Source: Oxyruncus cristatus (taxonomy: Eukaryota; Chordata; Aves; Passeriformes; Cotingidae). From it: DNA of 64,000 nucleotides. Positions 50,036 to 61,554 of the stretch are shown in pieces (position 1 is the stretch's first letter; every line of letters begins with the position of its first letter). Under the pieces are notes generated by a model. The model was given only the letters and a program-made list of their open reading frames with translations, was not told the DNA's origin and searched no databases. The stretch covers positions 3,252,358 to 3,316,357 of the forward strand of contig VXAY01003150.1 in the NCBI GenBank assembly GCA_013399855.1. The letters are read 5' to 3'. The position numbers were made by a program, and so were the translations under genes.

Positions 50036-52567
50036 CATAAATGTGTTATGCACAGACCGTATTAAGGCTGCTGTCTCAGAACGTAAGGCTTTTGTTCTTG
50101 GAAGGTGTTAAGATATTACGAGCTTAAGGAGATTTGTCCAGAAAAGAATTTAGAGAAAATTGCCCAGCATTAATGCCTTAAACTGCCCATCATCGAATGC
50201 ATGACTGCAAAACTCTCAGGCAGGATGTGGTAATGTAATAATTGATGCATCCGTGGGAAAATCACACCTTTTACTTGAAAGTACTGTATTAATAGTCATT
50301 TTAAGTTCTTCCTTAAGCTTAGGTAGTGCATATGTTAGTCAGTGCTAAGGAAAACCAGTTCTTACAGGCTGTAGATAAATTTATTTTGATTATTGCCTTA
50401 TCTTATGGGAATACTTTTTAGGAAAAATACACACAAACATGATGAAATTAAATGACTGCAGATTATTAATACAGTGCCCCAAGACTACTGTCTTGTTTGG
50501 CTTATTTTTGATATATTTGTTAGAGCTGGAGACTTGAATACTGTAATTGATCAAAACAAAGTATCGTTTCAGTAGGGACAACAGGAATAATTTCCCAGAA
50601 ATCCACACTGTGCCTGTAAATTAATGAAGCCTCTACATGAGAATTGGTCAGATACTTTTAATATTAGTTAGCTGCTGAAGCAGCTGTCTGTACAGTGAAC
50701 CAGCTCCGTGGTTACAGTCATCTTTTTTCCAGTTCAGTCTAATAGCTTGTAAAATAATGTTGGGAGTAAATCTCAAAAAGTGGTGAGATGCATGTGGTTA
50801 GAGCTTCCTTGGGGGCTTCACTTGGGACAGTTCCTTGAGGAAGAAAACTAATTTGATCTCTTGACTAGAACCAGATGTTGAGCATGTGTGGATTGGTGGC
50901 ACTGAGAAGTGTTACAGTTTGAATATTGGCTGAAATGATCAAGGTTTAAGATTAGGATTTAATTAAATAAATTACCTTTGAGCTGACTATAATAAGAGTT
51001 TCAGATCAGCTCTGTAGAGTAGCTGGAGGTACTAAACACCTATGACATTTTTTAGATCCCAGGGTGGTTGTAATGCCATGTGGAACACTCCCCAAGGAAT
51101 GGCACAAAGGGGTTCGGTTTTCTCCAGCCCCAGATAAATGTGGAGCCCATAGCCTTGTGATCCTTCCAAGATAACATTCTCATTCTGCTGTCAAGTAGTA
51201 AGAATCCCGTGGAGAACTCCCACAGACAATGTTTCTCATAAAGTCTCATGGAAATTGCTGAGAAATACCAATAATGAGAAAAAAAATTATGCTAAGTTCT
51301 CTTCTCTTTCAAAGAATCGTCCCCGAATCTTCCCTTTACTGCAATCAGTCAAAAAATTCCAGACTGTTATTCCGAACTCTGTGTTAATAGAGCTCCACAG
51401 GATCTGTCATCTTAGTTAACATCAGCGAAGTACCTGCCTTTAGTGTTTTCATCTTTTGAATATGTATGAAAAATTTCAGACAAGTTTTCAATACACTGGT
51501 ATATTAGCAAGAAAAAACTAATTGCTGTATGTAATGAAGAAAGTGCATTGGTATTATGTGCTCTATTAAAATAAAATTATCTTCAACTTTAAATAATATT
51601 TATTTTTAAATTTAAAACAGGTCACCTTTGAAGATGAACAGGCATGGCCCCTTGCCAAAAGAGCAATCAGATTCTGTGCTGCAGAATATATAGAAAATCA
51701 TAACAAACTTAATTACCTGTACCACTGCTAAAGGCCCTTCATATCTTAGCACTCTTGAGATTTAGCAGATTGTATCACATCTTCCTGATTAGCAGTTCTG
51801 ACTGAGAAATGAAACATTCTGACTTACTGAAATTAAAAAAAAAAAAGGCAGATTCAGTTTTTAAAGAAGACAATCTGTGAACAGCCTCAATTTTAAAGTA
51901 TAACGGCTTACAAGAAATGTTTAAATCTCAGTGTATTTTCTCGAACTACATTAATTGTTTGTGCCATGTGAATAGATATCAGTGTAGTTTTCATTTTCTG
52001 GGATCTCGTGTCTTCAGCCTTTCTTAGAGGTCAGTACCTCAGCCTGGGGGGTTTCTTTAATTATTGTTATTTCTTTCCAGGATTTTCTCAGAGAAAATTT
52101 AGTACAACGGTCCATGTTCACAATTCCCAGATACCAAGAATCCATGCAGTATTCAAAATCTATCTCTGATTTTTGTCTGAAATTATCGGGCACTTTCGTC
52201 ATACAAGTGTGTCTTAAAATCTCAGAAGTACCAAATGTGATTTTTCTCTGAGGGACTTTAGAGGGAAGCCCAGGTTACCTTGGTAGGAAGACCCTCCTGA
52301 TTGGAGCAAGGGAAGGAGCCAGGACAGGATTCGTTACAGAGTGCATGAGCGTGGGGAGTAGCTGAGCATTTCAGAGGGAAAGGCTCTTTTTGTGGCTGCG
52401 ACATCTAAACCCGTATTTTGCTTTTCTGTTCTTTATTAACATTCCCTTGGTATTGCTTATGGGTAAAAAGTTAAATACCAGTTTTCTGGCGCTATCTCAG
52501 AAGCTGTCAGTGCCTTAGGATTCAATTATTGGCATTTTTTTTATAGGCAGAAAAGAATGCATCCAGT

Positions 52568-52587
52568 GGGGGGGCTCGGGGTGGGGG
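52568..52587 (+). other. Potential G-quadruplex
   Basis: G runs of 7, 4 and 5 lie within 20 nt. The first can supply two G3 tracts, giving four tracts with short loops. Confidence 0.45.
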
Positions 52588-53857
52588 TGAAATCCCCCGT
52601 GTCCCTTCACCGCTCGCGCAGCTCTGGTAGTTCACAGAGTCACATGTCTCTGCTCATCGTTTTCTCAGCCCCCTTTGTCATCCTTCTCCAAGCCCCTGGT
52701 TTCCTCATGCTGCAGCTCTGCTGATAGCACGTGTTGCTTTTTCTCTGGCCATGCCCAGGCTTGGCTGGCGCCTGCTTTCCTTAGGACATTCTTTCCTGGA
52801 AGTGCTGCAGCCTGATCACACGTAGCACCACAGCAGAGCACGGTAACTCCATTCCAGCCTAATTCTCTGTTGATTCTTTGCAAGCCTTCAGTGCCAATCA
52901 GAGATATCTTTCCAACATCCTCCAGACACCATCCTCTCTCTTAGGTTCGAAGATTCCGGTTTCTGCAGCCTGGCAGCATTTAATCAGGATAGGAAATCCC
53001 TCACCCTCCCCTGCAGTTCCAGCTCTGCCCGCTCAGCCCTGTCAGGCTCCAGCTGCAGCCAAACTTGTCGAGGCCAAACGTGAAGCATGGATAGAAGTGG
53101 CTGATCAGAGCAGCAGCACAGCACTCCTCTGGACTTTGGCTTGCTAATAGGAGTGGTACTCAGGGGCATCATCTGTATGTGATAGTGATTTTGGATGAGA
53201 TGAGAAGAGAAATGACATCTCAGCGTGGAGAGAGCACACGGTGCTGAGTTTATCACGCTGCAGTGCCTGTGCGTGGCTCGTAGAGGAGCAAGGGCAGTGC
53301 TTGGGTGTTTGCCTTCCAGAGGCTTTAACCCAGGGAAAAGCTACACAGTTACTTCAACCTCTCTCTCATTTACAGTTAGGGCTATTTGTATGCTTAATTA
53401 TAGCTGTTTTGTTGGATCTAGAGCAGATAAGAGCAAGCTTTGTTCCTTCTGAGCTTTCTTTTGCATCACACCAGATTTCCAGTGTTTCCTTCCCTTGCAC
53501 TGAAAGCATCTCAGGTGATTTTCCCTGCTGCCTGCCTGTGTAGCTCCCTGCTCTGGGGAGCTGTTGTATGCCGGAGGCTGGTTCTCCTGCCACTTGTTCT
53601 GACGTGGGAGAGGTGATGAATGGGGAGAGAGGGGCTTTTTGTTGGTTCTAAGGAAGCAGTCAGACTCTGGCACTCTGAGGCAAGTCCTGTATTTGGCCTG
53701 CTACCCAGGGTGATGCGGTACCTGTGATGGCACACCAGAAATCAGATTGTCCTTCCCAATCACCTGCTTTTCTAATCAGATGGAGTTCTGAGGAGAGCAT
53801 TTTACAGCCTCTCATCAAGCTGCAGTTCTGGCCCCAGCCCTTTTGTTGGGAGCACGT

Positions 53858-53889
53858 GTGCTCACACACGTGTGCACGCACACACACGC
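53858..53889. repeat. Imperfect (CA)n/(GT)n dinucleotide tract
   Basis: Alternating purine-pyrimidine sequence with cacacgtgtgc and cacacacac cores, potentially able to adopt Z-DNA. Confidence 0.7.
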
Positions 53890-54460
53890 CAACCCTTCTG
53901 AACGTTTGCATCACATGGGATCCCATTTAATATCCTCCTTTTACTTGTCTTCACCATGTGCTTATCAGCTGAACTAATACCTGTTTGCTTTCCCAGCTGC
54001 ATGTTACAGGCTCAGATTACTCTAATTTTAAAAAAATCAACACTTGTTTTATTAAAACTAATTTCCAAACTGTCACTGGAGTGCCAGATGCAACAACTGG
54101 AATCATCCTGTCCCTCAGTTCTTTTCTTCTCTCCTCTCTAAAAGCGCCCAACAGCAACCAAGAAGAAAATTTGCAATAATAAGCCTATGAAAAAAAGAAA
54201 GAGCCAAAGAAAAGCAGCATTTACTGATATGTCAGCCCCACAGAATGAGCTGCAGTATATCAGCCCACCTTAAAAAACTGAACCCAGAACTCCTCCCTCC
54301 TTCATTTGCCATTGTATTCATAAGTAACGTATTTATTGCTTTGTATTATTTGAAGTTGTATTTTTAATATTGAGAAAACTATCATAAAACATATGGCAAT
54401 GCTTAAACATCACTACGGAAGTGAAAAATTGACTTTTCCATAAAAATACATTCTCTTGTA

Positions 54461-54490
54461 TTTCACTAGGGAGTTATGGCCCTAGTGAAA
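54461..54490. repeat. Perfect 11-bp inverted repeat with 8-nt loop
   Basis: Arms TTTCACTAGGG (54461-54471) and CCCTAGTGAAA (54480-54490) are exactly complementary around the loop agttatgg. It could extrude as a cruciform or fold in RNA. It is too short to call a transposon end. Confidence 0.8.
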
Positions 54491-56957
54491 ATGTAGTCCA
54501 TTTCAGCATGCTCTAAGGCATCCTTCTTGGATAGCATGCTAACATTATACCTGGATGTATTGTCTGCAGGCACTGGACACAATCCTCAGGGTGTGCAGAA
54601 ATTAGATAAGGAATAATTCTTTTGTATAATAGCATCCCTTGTGCAATACAATAAAATTAATTCAGCCTCTCTCCATAGAGCTTATCTTCTGTCCCAGCAT
54701 TAGACTGTACTTCTCCCGCATTTTACTTGGGCAACAAATATTTTCTTACTTCCACTTTCCCCTGTTTGCAGAAAATATCTTTAAACCCTTGCTGGCATGG
54801 CTTTTGCTAGCGCAGTGTTTAGCCATATGGTCTGTCTCTAGTGCTCCAGCCATCAAAACTTTTTAAAACAAATCAGTCTCATGGTTTTCCGTCAGAGACA
54901 TTACCATGGATAACTCTTTGTGGTGAATCACTCTCTTCTAATGCTTCTCACAGGCAGAACACGTGACATTGGACCATTCCTATATATATTTCCTACTAAG
55001 ACATTTCAGTCTCAGTTGCCAGTTGTATGTATTTACTGGCATAATCACACAGCTGAGGGACTGAGTGGCCACATACTGAATAGTGTAGCAGTTCCTCTTC
55101 TGCTTTACTGTTCTCTTTTAATATATACAGCTGCAGAACAGTTTTGCCACGGGCTTTCACATCGTTTTCCAAGTCTCAGGTTGACTTTTGGTATCCCACA
55201 GTCTGCCCTTACACTCCTTGGTCACTAGAATCTACTTAACCATCCCCTTTTCCATTCTTTGCAAATGTTCCACTCATTTTGAATGTTCAGCTGGGGTGAT
55301 CTTTTTTATCTTTTTTTTTTCCTTGGTGTTGCCAGAGGCTCTCAAGTGACACCAGTCTGCGCAGAGCCGTGAACACTGCAGGTGAATTCTGTTCTGTTGA
55401 ATCCACCCTGCAAGGCACTCCCAGCTCACTCTGCTGGGTGGTTAAAACACAGAAAGTCATTTTTGGTTTTTTAAGCTTCTTAGTCCCAGGTGGTACCAAC
55501 AACCCTTAATTAACTAAAGCAGCCTCACCTGGGAACACACTGCCACATCCTCCCCTGTGGGACCAGGAGCCCCATTTAAGCTCCAGCCAGCAGTTTTAAG
55601 GCTGTTTTGAGCTGTGTTATAGGTGGGTCTGTTTGTGCGGTGTTAGCTGAGTGATTTGGCTTTCCTGGTTTTCTCTTGGAGCCTTTTGGACACACAGTGC
55701 TTTGGATGGGACCTGCTGCTGTCACCACCCTGCTCTGCTCACCCACCTCTCTCGCTGTGGGACCACGCTGTGAGGTGAGCCCCTGCCTTGTCCCAGACTG
55801 CCAAGAGGAAGCGTAAGAGATTTGCACTTATTCCAAAAGCAGTCCTGCTTCTCAGAAGTGTGCAATGGTGAGGAAATAACAGCATAATATCTAGAGCTTT
55901 GTGGAGGAGAGAACCTTGAGGTCTCTTTAAAAAAAGTAGGCAGGAACACTGTAAATGGGGGGCCTGGGGAAAGGGTCTGTTTTGCTCACACAGAATACTT
56001 ATTTTGGTACTCTCTGAATGTGCTGGTACAGCTTTGACTCTTCGGATGTTTCATAACTGTGGTTATCCTGAGCTTTGAGATGAAAGGTAGCTTTGAATAA
56101 AGTGCGTTTGGATGTTGTGTTTGTGGTTTTTTTAAGGCAAAAACACTCCTTATCAAAGTGCTTGTCGCCAGTGCTGCCATTCAATCAGCTGAGGTTCACT
56201 TCGCCTCTCAGTTGGCTGAGACTGAGCTTCAGCTATTCTGCTTTCAGCCTTTGTGAGCACTCTATGCCTGTGGCATGTTCTGCCACCACAGTGGGTTTCT
56301 GTGGAGATGTACCTCACTCACACAGGGCTTCCCATCCATCTCACCATTCTCCTGGTGTAAGCCAAGGAGGAGCTGAGCGCTGCATGGGCCATATACACGT
56401 AGTGTAGCTGACAGTAAACAATGACAGCCCCTCTTCTCAGCACCTCAAACCAGCAGATACTGTCAGTCCTTTCTCTGTTATGTCTGAAAGGTTCTTGGAT
56501 TTGTGTCCACATAGTCAAACACTCTGCCTGGTGCAGCTCGGGTGCATGTCACAGCCTTTTTTTCTTTTTGAATGCCCAAAGCTCAAAAAAGAAGGAGCGT
56601 TTTGGCAGCCCAGCTCTCACAGGATTTAGTGAGTGGGTGATGGTGTCATCCTGGCTGTGGGTGAGCAGTGTAGGTGTTCTACAAAAGGTTTAGTGTGCCA
56701 GGGAAGCACTGTGTAGCTCTAATTGTGTCACAGAAGGTGGGAAGTTACTGGGGTGTTTCAAAGGTGAGGGCAAACTGAAGTATAGTTGACTTCCCTAAAT
56801 CTGCACTTGTGTGATGGATGGCCACAAGTCCTCTCCTAATATTTTTGGTATTTCCTCCCAAACAAACACAATTTTGTAGTACTTGGATAGGGATCTCTAG
56901 CCCACCTACTTGCACAGTATCAATTACAGCTGTATTGGGGCTCCTTAGCCTTTCATC

Positions 56958-56973
56958 TTTTTTTTTTTTTTTT
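56958..56973. repeat. Poly-T run (16 T)
   Basis: It is followed by cctcag, giving a splice-acceptor look-alike. The sequence after it has no convincing open exon with a donor. Confidence 0.8.
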
Positions 56974-59340
56974 CCTCAGTATGCCCCCAAGACTTGTTTT
57001 CTTAATTTTACAGCTGGAGAACTGGCATAGGCCACCAATGGGAAATAGACCTGCCCATTCCACATGAGTTATGCTTTGCATTGGTTTTAAGTGAGACTCT
57101 TTAAAATATAATTAAAAGCTTTATTGTTCCTTGATTAATATGCTGCTCTGTTTCTAGTATAATGCTCCATTATCCATACTGCTCCTCAGCTATTTTACAA
57201 ATATTTCTATGCTGTGTTTATTTTGGCAACTGCTGCCAGATGTTGACTGTATGAATTCTTTCCAACTTTTGAAAAGCTGTGTTGCTGTTCTGTCTAGAAA
57301 ATGCATCTGTGCCAGGATACCATGACATGGGGAGCTACACTGTCACCTGGGAGAACAGGCCTCTGCCCCCCCCAGCATGCCAGACTGAGGTGATGGGAAG
57401 CAGAAGGGGGGGGTCACAGCAGGATTTAGATTTGCTCTGCCATCTCCCAGCATCAGGACTAGCAACAGAGCCAGGGTCTTCTGATCCCTGGCTGCCACCT
57501 CATTGTGCTGCTGGTCCCTGAAGGTTTCTTAAGAGGGGAGAGCAGCACAGGAGGGAAGGTCATAAAGGGAGGAGAATGACCTGCTGTGCCCACTTCAGAG
57601 TCTGATAGATGATGAGGGCTGAAACACTCAGGAAGGATGACCCAGGGATTGAAGTGTGTGTCTCAGTGCTGTGAAGCTCCAAGTGGAGAGGAACCTCTGT
57701 GGAAAAAGTATGGGATGTGACCCAGCCTGCCGTGCCCACCTCTGCATGGCATTCAGGGGGCTAAAGGCTTGAGAAATCCCAAGAAGCAGCAGGACAGTGT
57801 TGTGTTTGCAGTGTTGTGTGAATACATGTGCATTAGTTTGAATTCTGCAAAATAAACTTCCATGGAAATACGTGGCTCGGGCCAAGTTTTTGAGTGATGT
57901 TCATTGGCAACTCTCGCAACAACTGGATACAAATCTGGTCCAGACCTTCTAGTTCAAGGTATATATTAGATGTATGACTCCATGCTTCTGAAGCTTTTAG
58001 GGAAACAACTGGCTTGTGTTGCATTCTGTGGCTTGCATAATCGTGTTTGGTGCTCTGTGTGCCGGCTGCATGTCAGCAGTTGGAGCCTCATTTGTGCTCC
58101 ATGAAGGGTAGTTCCCCTCTGGAAAAGGGAAGGGAAAAACTTCTGTAGATTTTGGGTTATTTTCTTTTTCTGTAGACCTTTTCCTCTGAGCTTCAAGACA
58201 GCAAATCTGTCATAAATGCTTTCTTTCAAATCTGGGCATAGGAAAAATGTCTGGAAAATCTGAAATATGGAGCTACTGCGAGTATTGATGCCCTTCACAG
58301 GCTCCAGCACCTTTTAAATGACCTGTCTAGTGCCAATGGGAAATTTGAGGCTGCCAGACAAAACAAATGGGACAGAAACAATGGTGTCCCTTCCAGGCAT
58401 CTTTCACAGCGTGGCTATCACTTTTGGTGGTTCAAAGCATAAGCTGGCCATGAAGAACTGTTAGCTTGTCCCAATGATCCCATGGCTCTCTGACACATTA
58501 AGAACTTCATTCCTTGCCGTGTTTCTCCCTTCCAACTGCTTTAGGAGACAGTCAGAACCTGGAGTAAAGGATGGAGTTGTCTGCTGCAGTGGGTTCATTT
58601 GGAACAGGTTTTTCCACTGTGGGTAATATTAGAAAGTATGATTTGGTTATTGCCAATTAACAGACTAGTTGTGCCTCTGGTAGTTGTGGGGATTAGCAGT
58701 CTTTATTCTCCATCATCATTTGAGACCTTTATATTGCTGACAGGCTGTGGCATAGAGGGCCAGACAGCCCATTTGAGTGCTGCAAAGCACTTCCACATTA
58801 AGAGATCATTGTGCTGTTGAAGTCAGGTGTGTAAAATAAATCATCTAAGGTTTTGCAAGCCATAATTCAGTGAGCAAATACCATAACCCTCATTTTATTA
58901 GAACAAGGGACTGATTAACAGACAGTGTGCAACATGTCTGAAGGAACTGGAAACCACCTCAACAGAAATGTAGATTCCACATACAAATGCACAGACCACA
59001 GTGGTTCAGGGTTGAGGGTGTGGCCCCTGTTAGGTAATTGCAAATGCTGAAATCCGACATAATTTTAGGATTTAGGCCTGTCTGTGTCCCCTTTGAGTTT
59101 TATATGGTAACTCATTCTGGGTTTTGTCTAAGTTAAGCTAATGTTAATAAACACTAATTTGTTGCTTTCCTGCCTGCAGTGGTTTAAAAAACAAAACCCA
59201 CAGTACAAAACTAACCTACAGTGATCTTATCTTTGGCTTGGTGTGTTTTAAGCAATGTTACTTTATTTAAGGGTCCTTTAAAGAACAGCTTACACAAGTC
59301 ACCATTTCCTCTATGTATACTCTCCAATTATAATATACAA

Positions 59341-59362
59341 CCCCCCCTTTTTTTTTTTTTTT
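59341..59362. repeat. C7-T15 homopolymer junction
   Basis: Seven C directly followed by fifteen T; prone to sequencing length error. Confidence 0.85.
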
Positions 59363-59780
59363 AACCTGTCGATCTTTTATTGCTGTTTAGGAGGAAATCC
59401 CTAAAAAGAACATGTTTAAACAGGCTGTGGGCTAAGTTCTGGCATTGACATGAGCCCCACATGTGACATTGCGTGTACTTACAGAGCTCTTGGAGCTGTG
59501 CTGGGGGCTGAGCTCTGCCCTGGTCAGACACTCAAGGCAATGCCTTCCCTTGGGGCTGCAAGGGGGAAAATCCTTCCCTGCTTTTGTGGGGAGGGAAGTG
59601 GATGTCCCAGAATAGGAGAGGAGTTACCGTCAGGTAATTCATGATACACACGGTGCCTTCCCCCCATCCTCTCTGGCCCCACTGAATTAGCCTGTGGCAC
59701 AGGGTCTTAGTTGTAGAGGGTACTTCATCCAGAGCAGCAGCATTTATGTGCAGGCCTCTGTAAATTAATTATTTACTTTG

Positions 59781-59844
59781 GGGGGTTGGAACTAGATGAT
59801 CTTTAAAGGTTCCTTCCAAGCCAAATGAGTCTATGATTCCATGA
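59781..59844 (+). mobile_element. CR1 LINE 3' end fragment
   Basis: The segment runs ggggttggaactagatgatc, then ctttaaaggttccttccaag, and ends tctatgattccatga. This is the conserved 3' terminus of avian CR1 with its octamer-like (ATTCTATG-type) tail. Only about 64 bp is recognisable; the upstream 5'-truncated part is either absent or too diverged to see. It lies in the downstream intron in the same orientation as the gene. Confidence 0.85.
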
Positions 59845-61474
59845 CCTTGAGGGGGGGTGGGCAGAGGAATCTGGAGTGATTCCTAACACCTTGATGGCAA
59901 GGATTTGTGCTTTTCCCCTCCTTCGACTCAGTGGCTGTTTTTCTCTCAGAGCTCCTGAGGTCTGAGCAGAGAATAAGGATGCCCAGCTGTTTTTTCAGTG
60001 TGCTGCTATTTGCATACACTGCACATTTTCAAAATGAAGTGCATTCATTTGCAATGTTTCTGTTCCTTAATTAGGTTTACCGATTGCTTACGTGAAGAAA
60101 TGTGGTCTTTGGTTTTCAGGATAGTTTATGAAAACAACCTGTGCAATTCATCTTTTAGCCTAGAGGCTGGTCCGTGGCATTTCTTTCAGGACTCAGCTGC
60201 TCCAAAGGAACAGAACTAAACTGTAATACGTATTATTTCCTCCAGATATTGGACAACTTCTGACATATGAAAGAAGGTTCTTATTTTCCTATTATGACAA
60301 TTAGTTGATATCAGAGAGCTGTGGAGATAACGTGACAGTGTTGTATATGCCTGTCTATTGTTGTTGTAAGTCTTTTTTCACTTAAACCAACTCTATGATG
60401 CCAGTTCTTAAATGTACATCTCTTTAACCAGCAGTAGAAGCTCACTGTGGAGACTCAGTGTAAGTAATGATTTCATCAGATATGAATGAATGTTGTTGTT
60501 TTGGGAAGGTACTGTATCAGCAAAGCTAGTAGCTTCTGAAGCTACTTGTACTGGTTACTATTTTGGGACTTTGATCAGTTTATTTTAAGCATCTGTGGAT
60601 ATGTTACGAGTTCTTCAGCTTCCTTCTAAAGTGCATTTGTCCTCTTGGCTTATGGTGTGGATTCTTTTTTTCCTGGGGATTCTGTCAGCTCAGGAATGTA
60701 AGTGACTGGATGTGATGGATGCTGTGGCCAGGGTTTGAACACACAACTCATCAGGGCCTGTTTCCTCATCACTGGCAGTAAATGAGGCTGCTCTTCCCCT
60801 CCTCTGTGGGTGCTCACTGGCAGTCCTGGGTGCTGAGAGCAGGCAGGGATTGCTGATGTGTCCCAGCCTTGGTCTGCAGCACATGTTTCAAGCCAGACTA
60901 GACAGACAGCTCTGCTGATTCAGAAGAAACACATTTAATGTCAGAAAGCCTGAGGGGGGGGAAAAGACTGGACTCAAAGCACAAAGCGAATGGACTTTGG
61001 TACAAGTTCAAAAATGGAAAGTTGGTCTTGCTCTTTTAAATTCCTAAATTTAGAACCTTCAGGACACCTTTGGGATAGGATGGTTAGTACCAGCCTCGTT
61101 AGAAACTGAGATATTTCCCACTACCATCGGGATGTAATGATATCACAGTAACAGTACAGATGGAATGCCACAGTGAGATAGATGTCTGTGTAGTCTAAGC
61201 CACAGTGTCCAGAATGGGGTGCCTGGTCCTCAGACCCTTTACCAACAGCCTGGGGAGAGCTGGCTCCAGGTTGGGGGCTGAATTTGCCCTCTCAGCAGTG
61301 GAAGTGAAATAAGTGACTTCTCTGTCTGATACTCTGCAGTTGCCAGGAGGCTCATGGTTTCCATTGTGGAGGAGGGGGTCTAGGAACCTGTGAATGAAAA
61401 GGATGCTGGATCTTCAGCCAGGTTATCTGTTAAATTGGTGCTACTCTTTGGGAGTAAAACTATTCCAGTACATC

Positions 61475-61554
61475 TAAAAAAACCCAAACACCCAGCCAAC
61501 CAAAAACCAAACACAAACAAAAAGAAAAAAACAACACCAAAACCAAAAAACCCT
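61475..61554. repeat. A/C-rich low-complexity tract
   Basis: About 80 bp of almost only A and C (aaaacccaaacacccagcc and similar). It produces a K/N/P/T-rich spurious frame. No precise repeat unit. Confidence 0.75.

Noticed and set aside
52940..52965. ggttcgaagattcc as a tRNA B box
   Set aside because: The spacing of the trailing CC is wrong for GGTTCGANNCC and there is no A box or acceptor stem upstream.
54639..54866. Hydrophobic + strand frame as the terminal GPI-signal exon
   Set aside because: Hydrophobicity is spread throughout rather than confined to the C-terminus, no Ser/Gly/Ala cleavage region precedes it, and the entry phase and acceptor do not fit.
56958..56979. Long T tract followed by cctcag as a real splice acceptor
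   Set aside because: The following frame is closed or unrecognisable and has no matching donor at a sensible distance.
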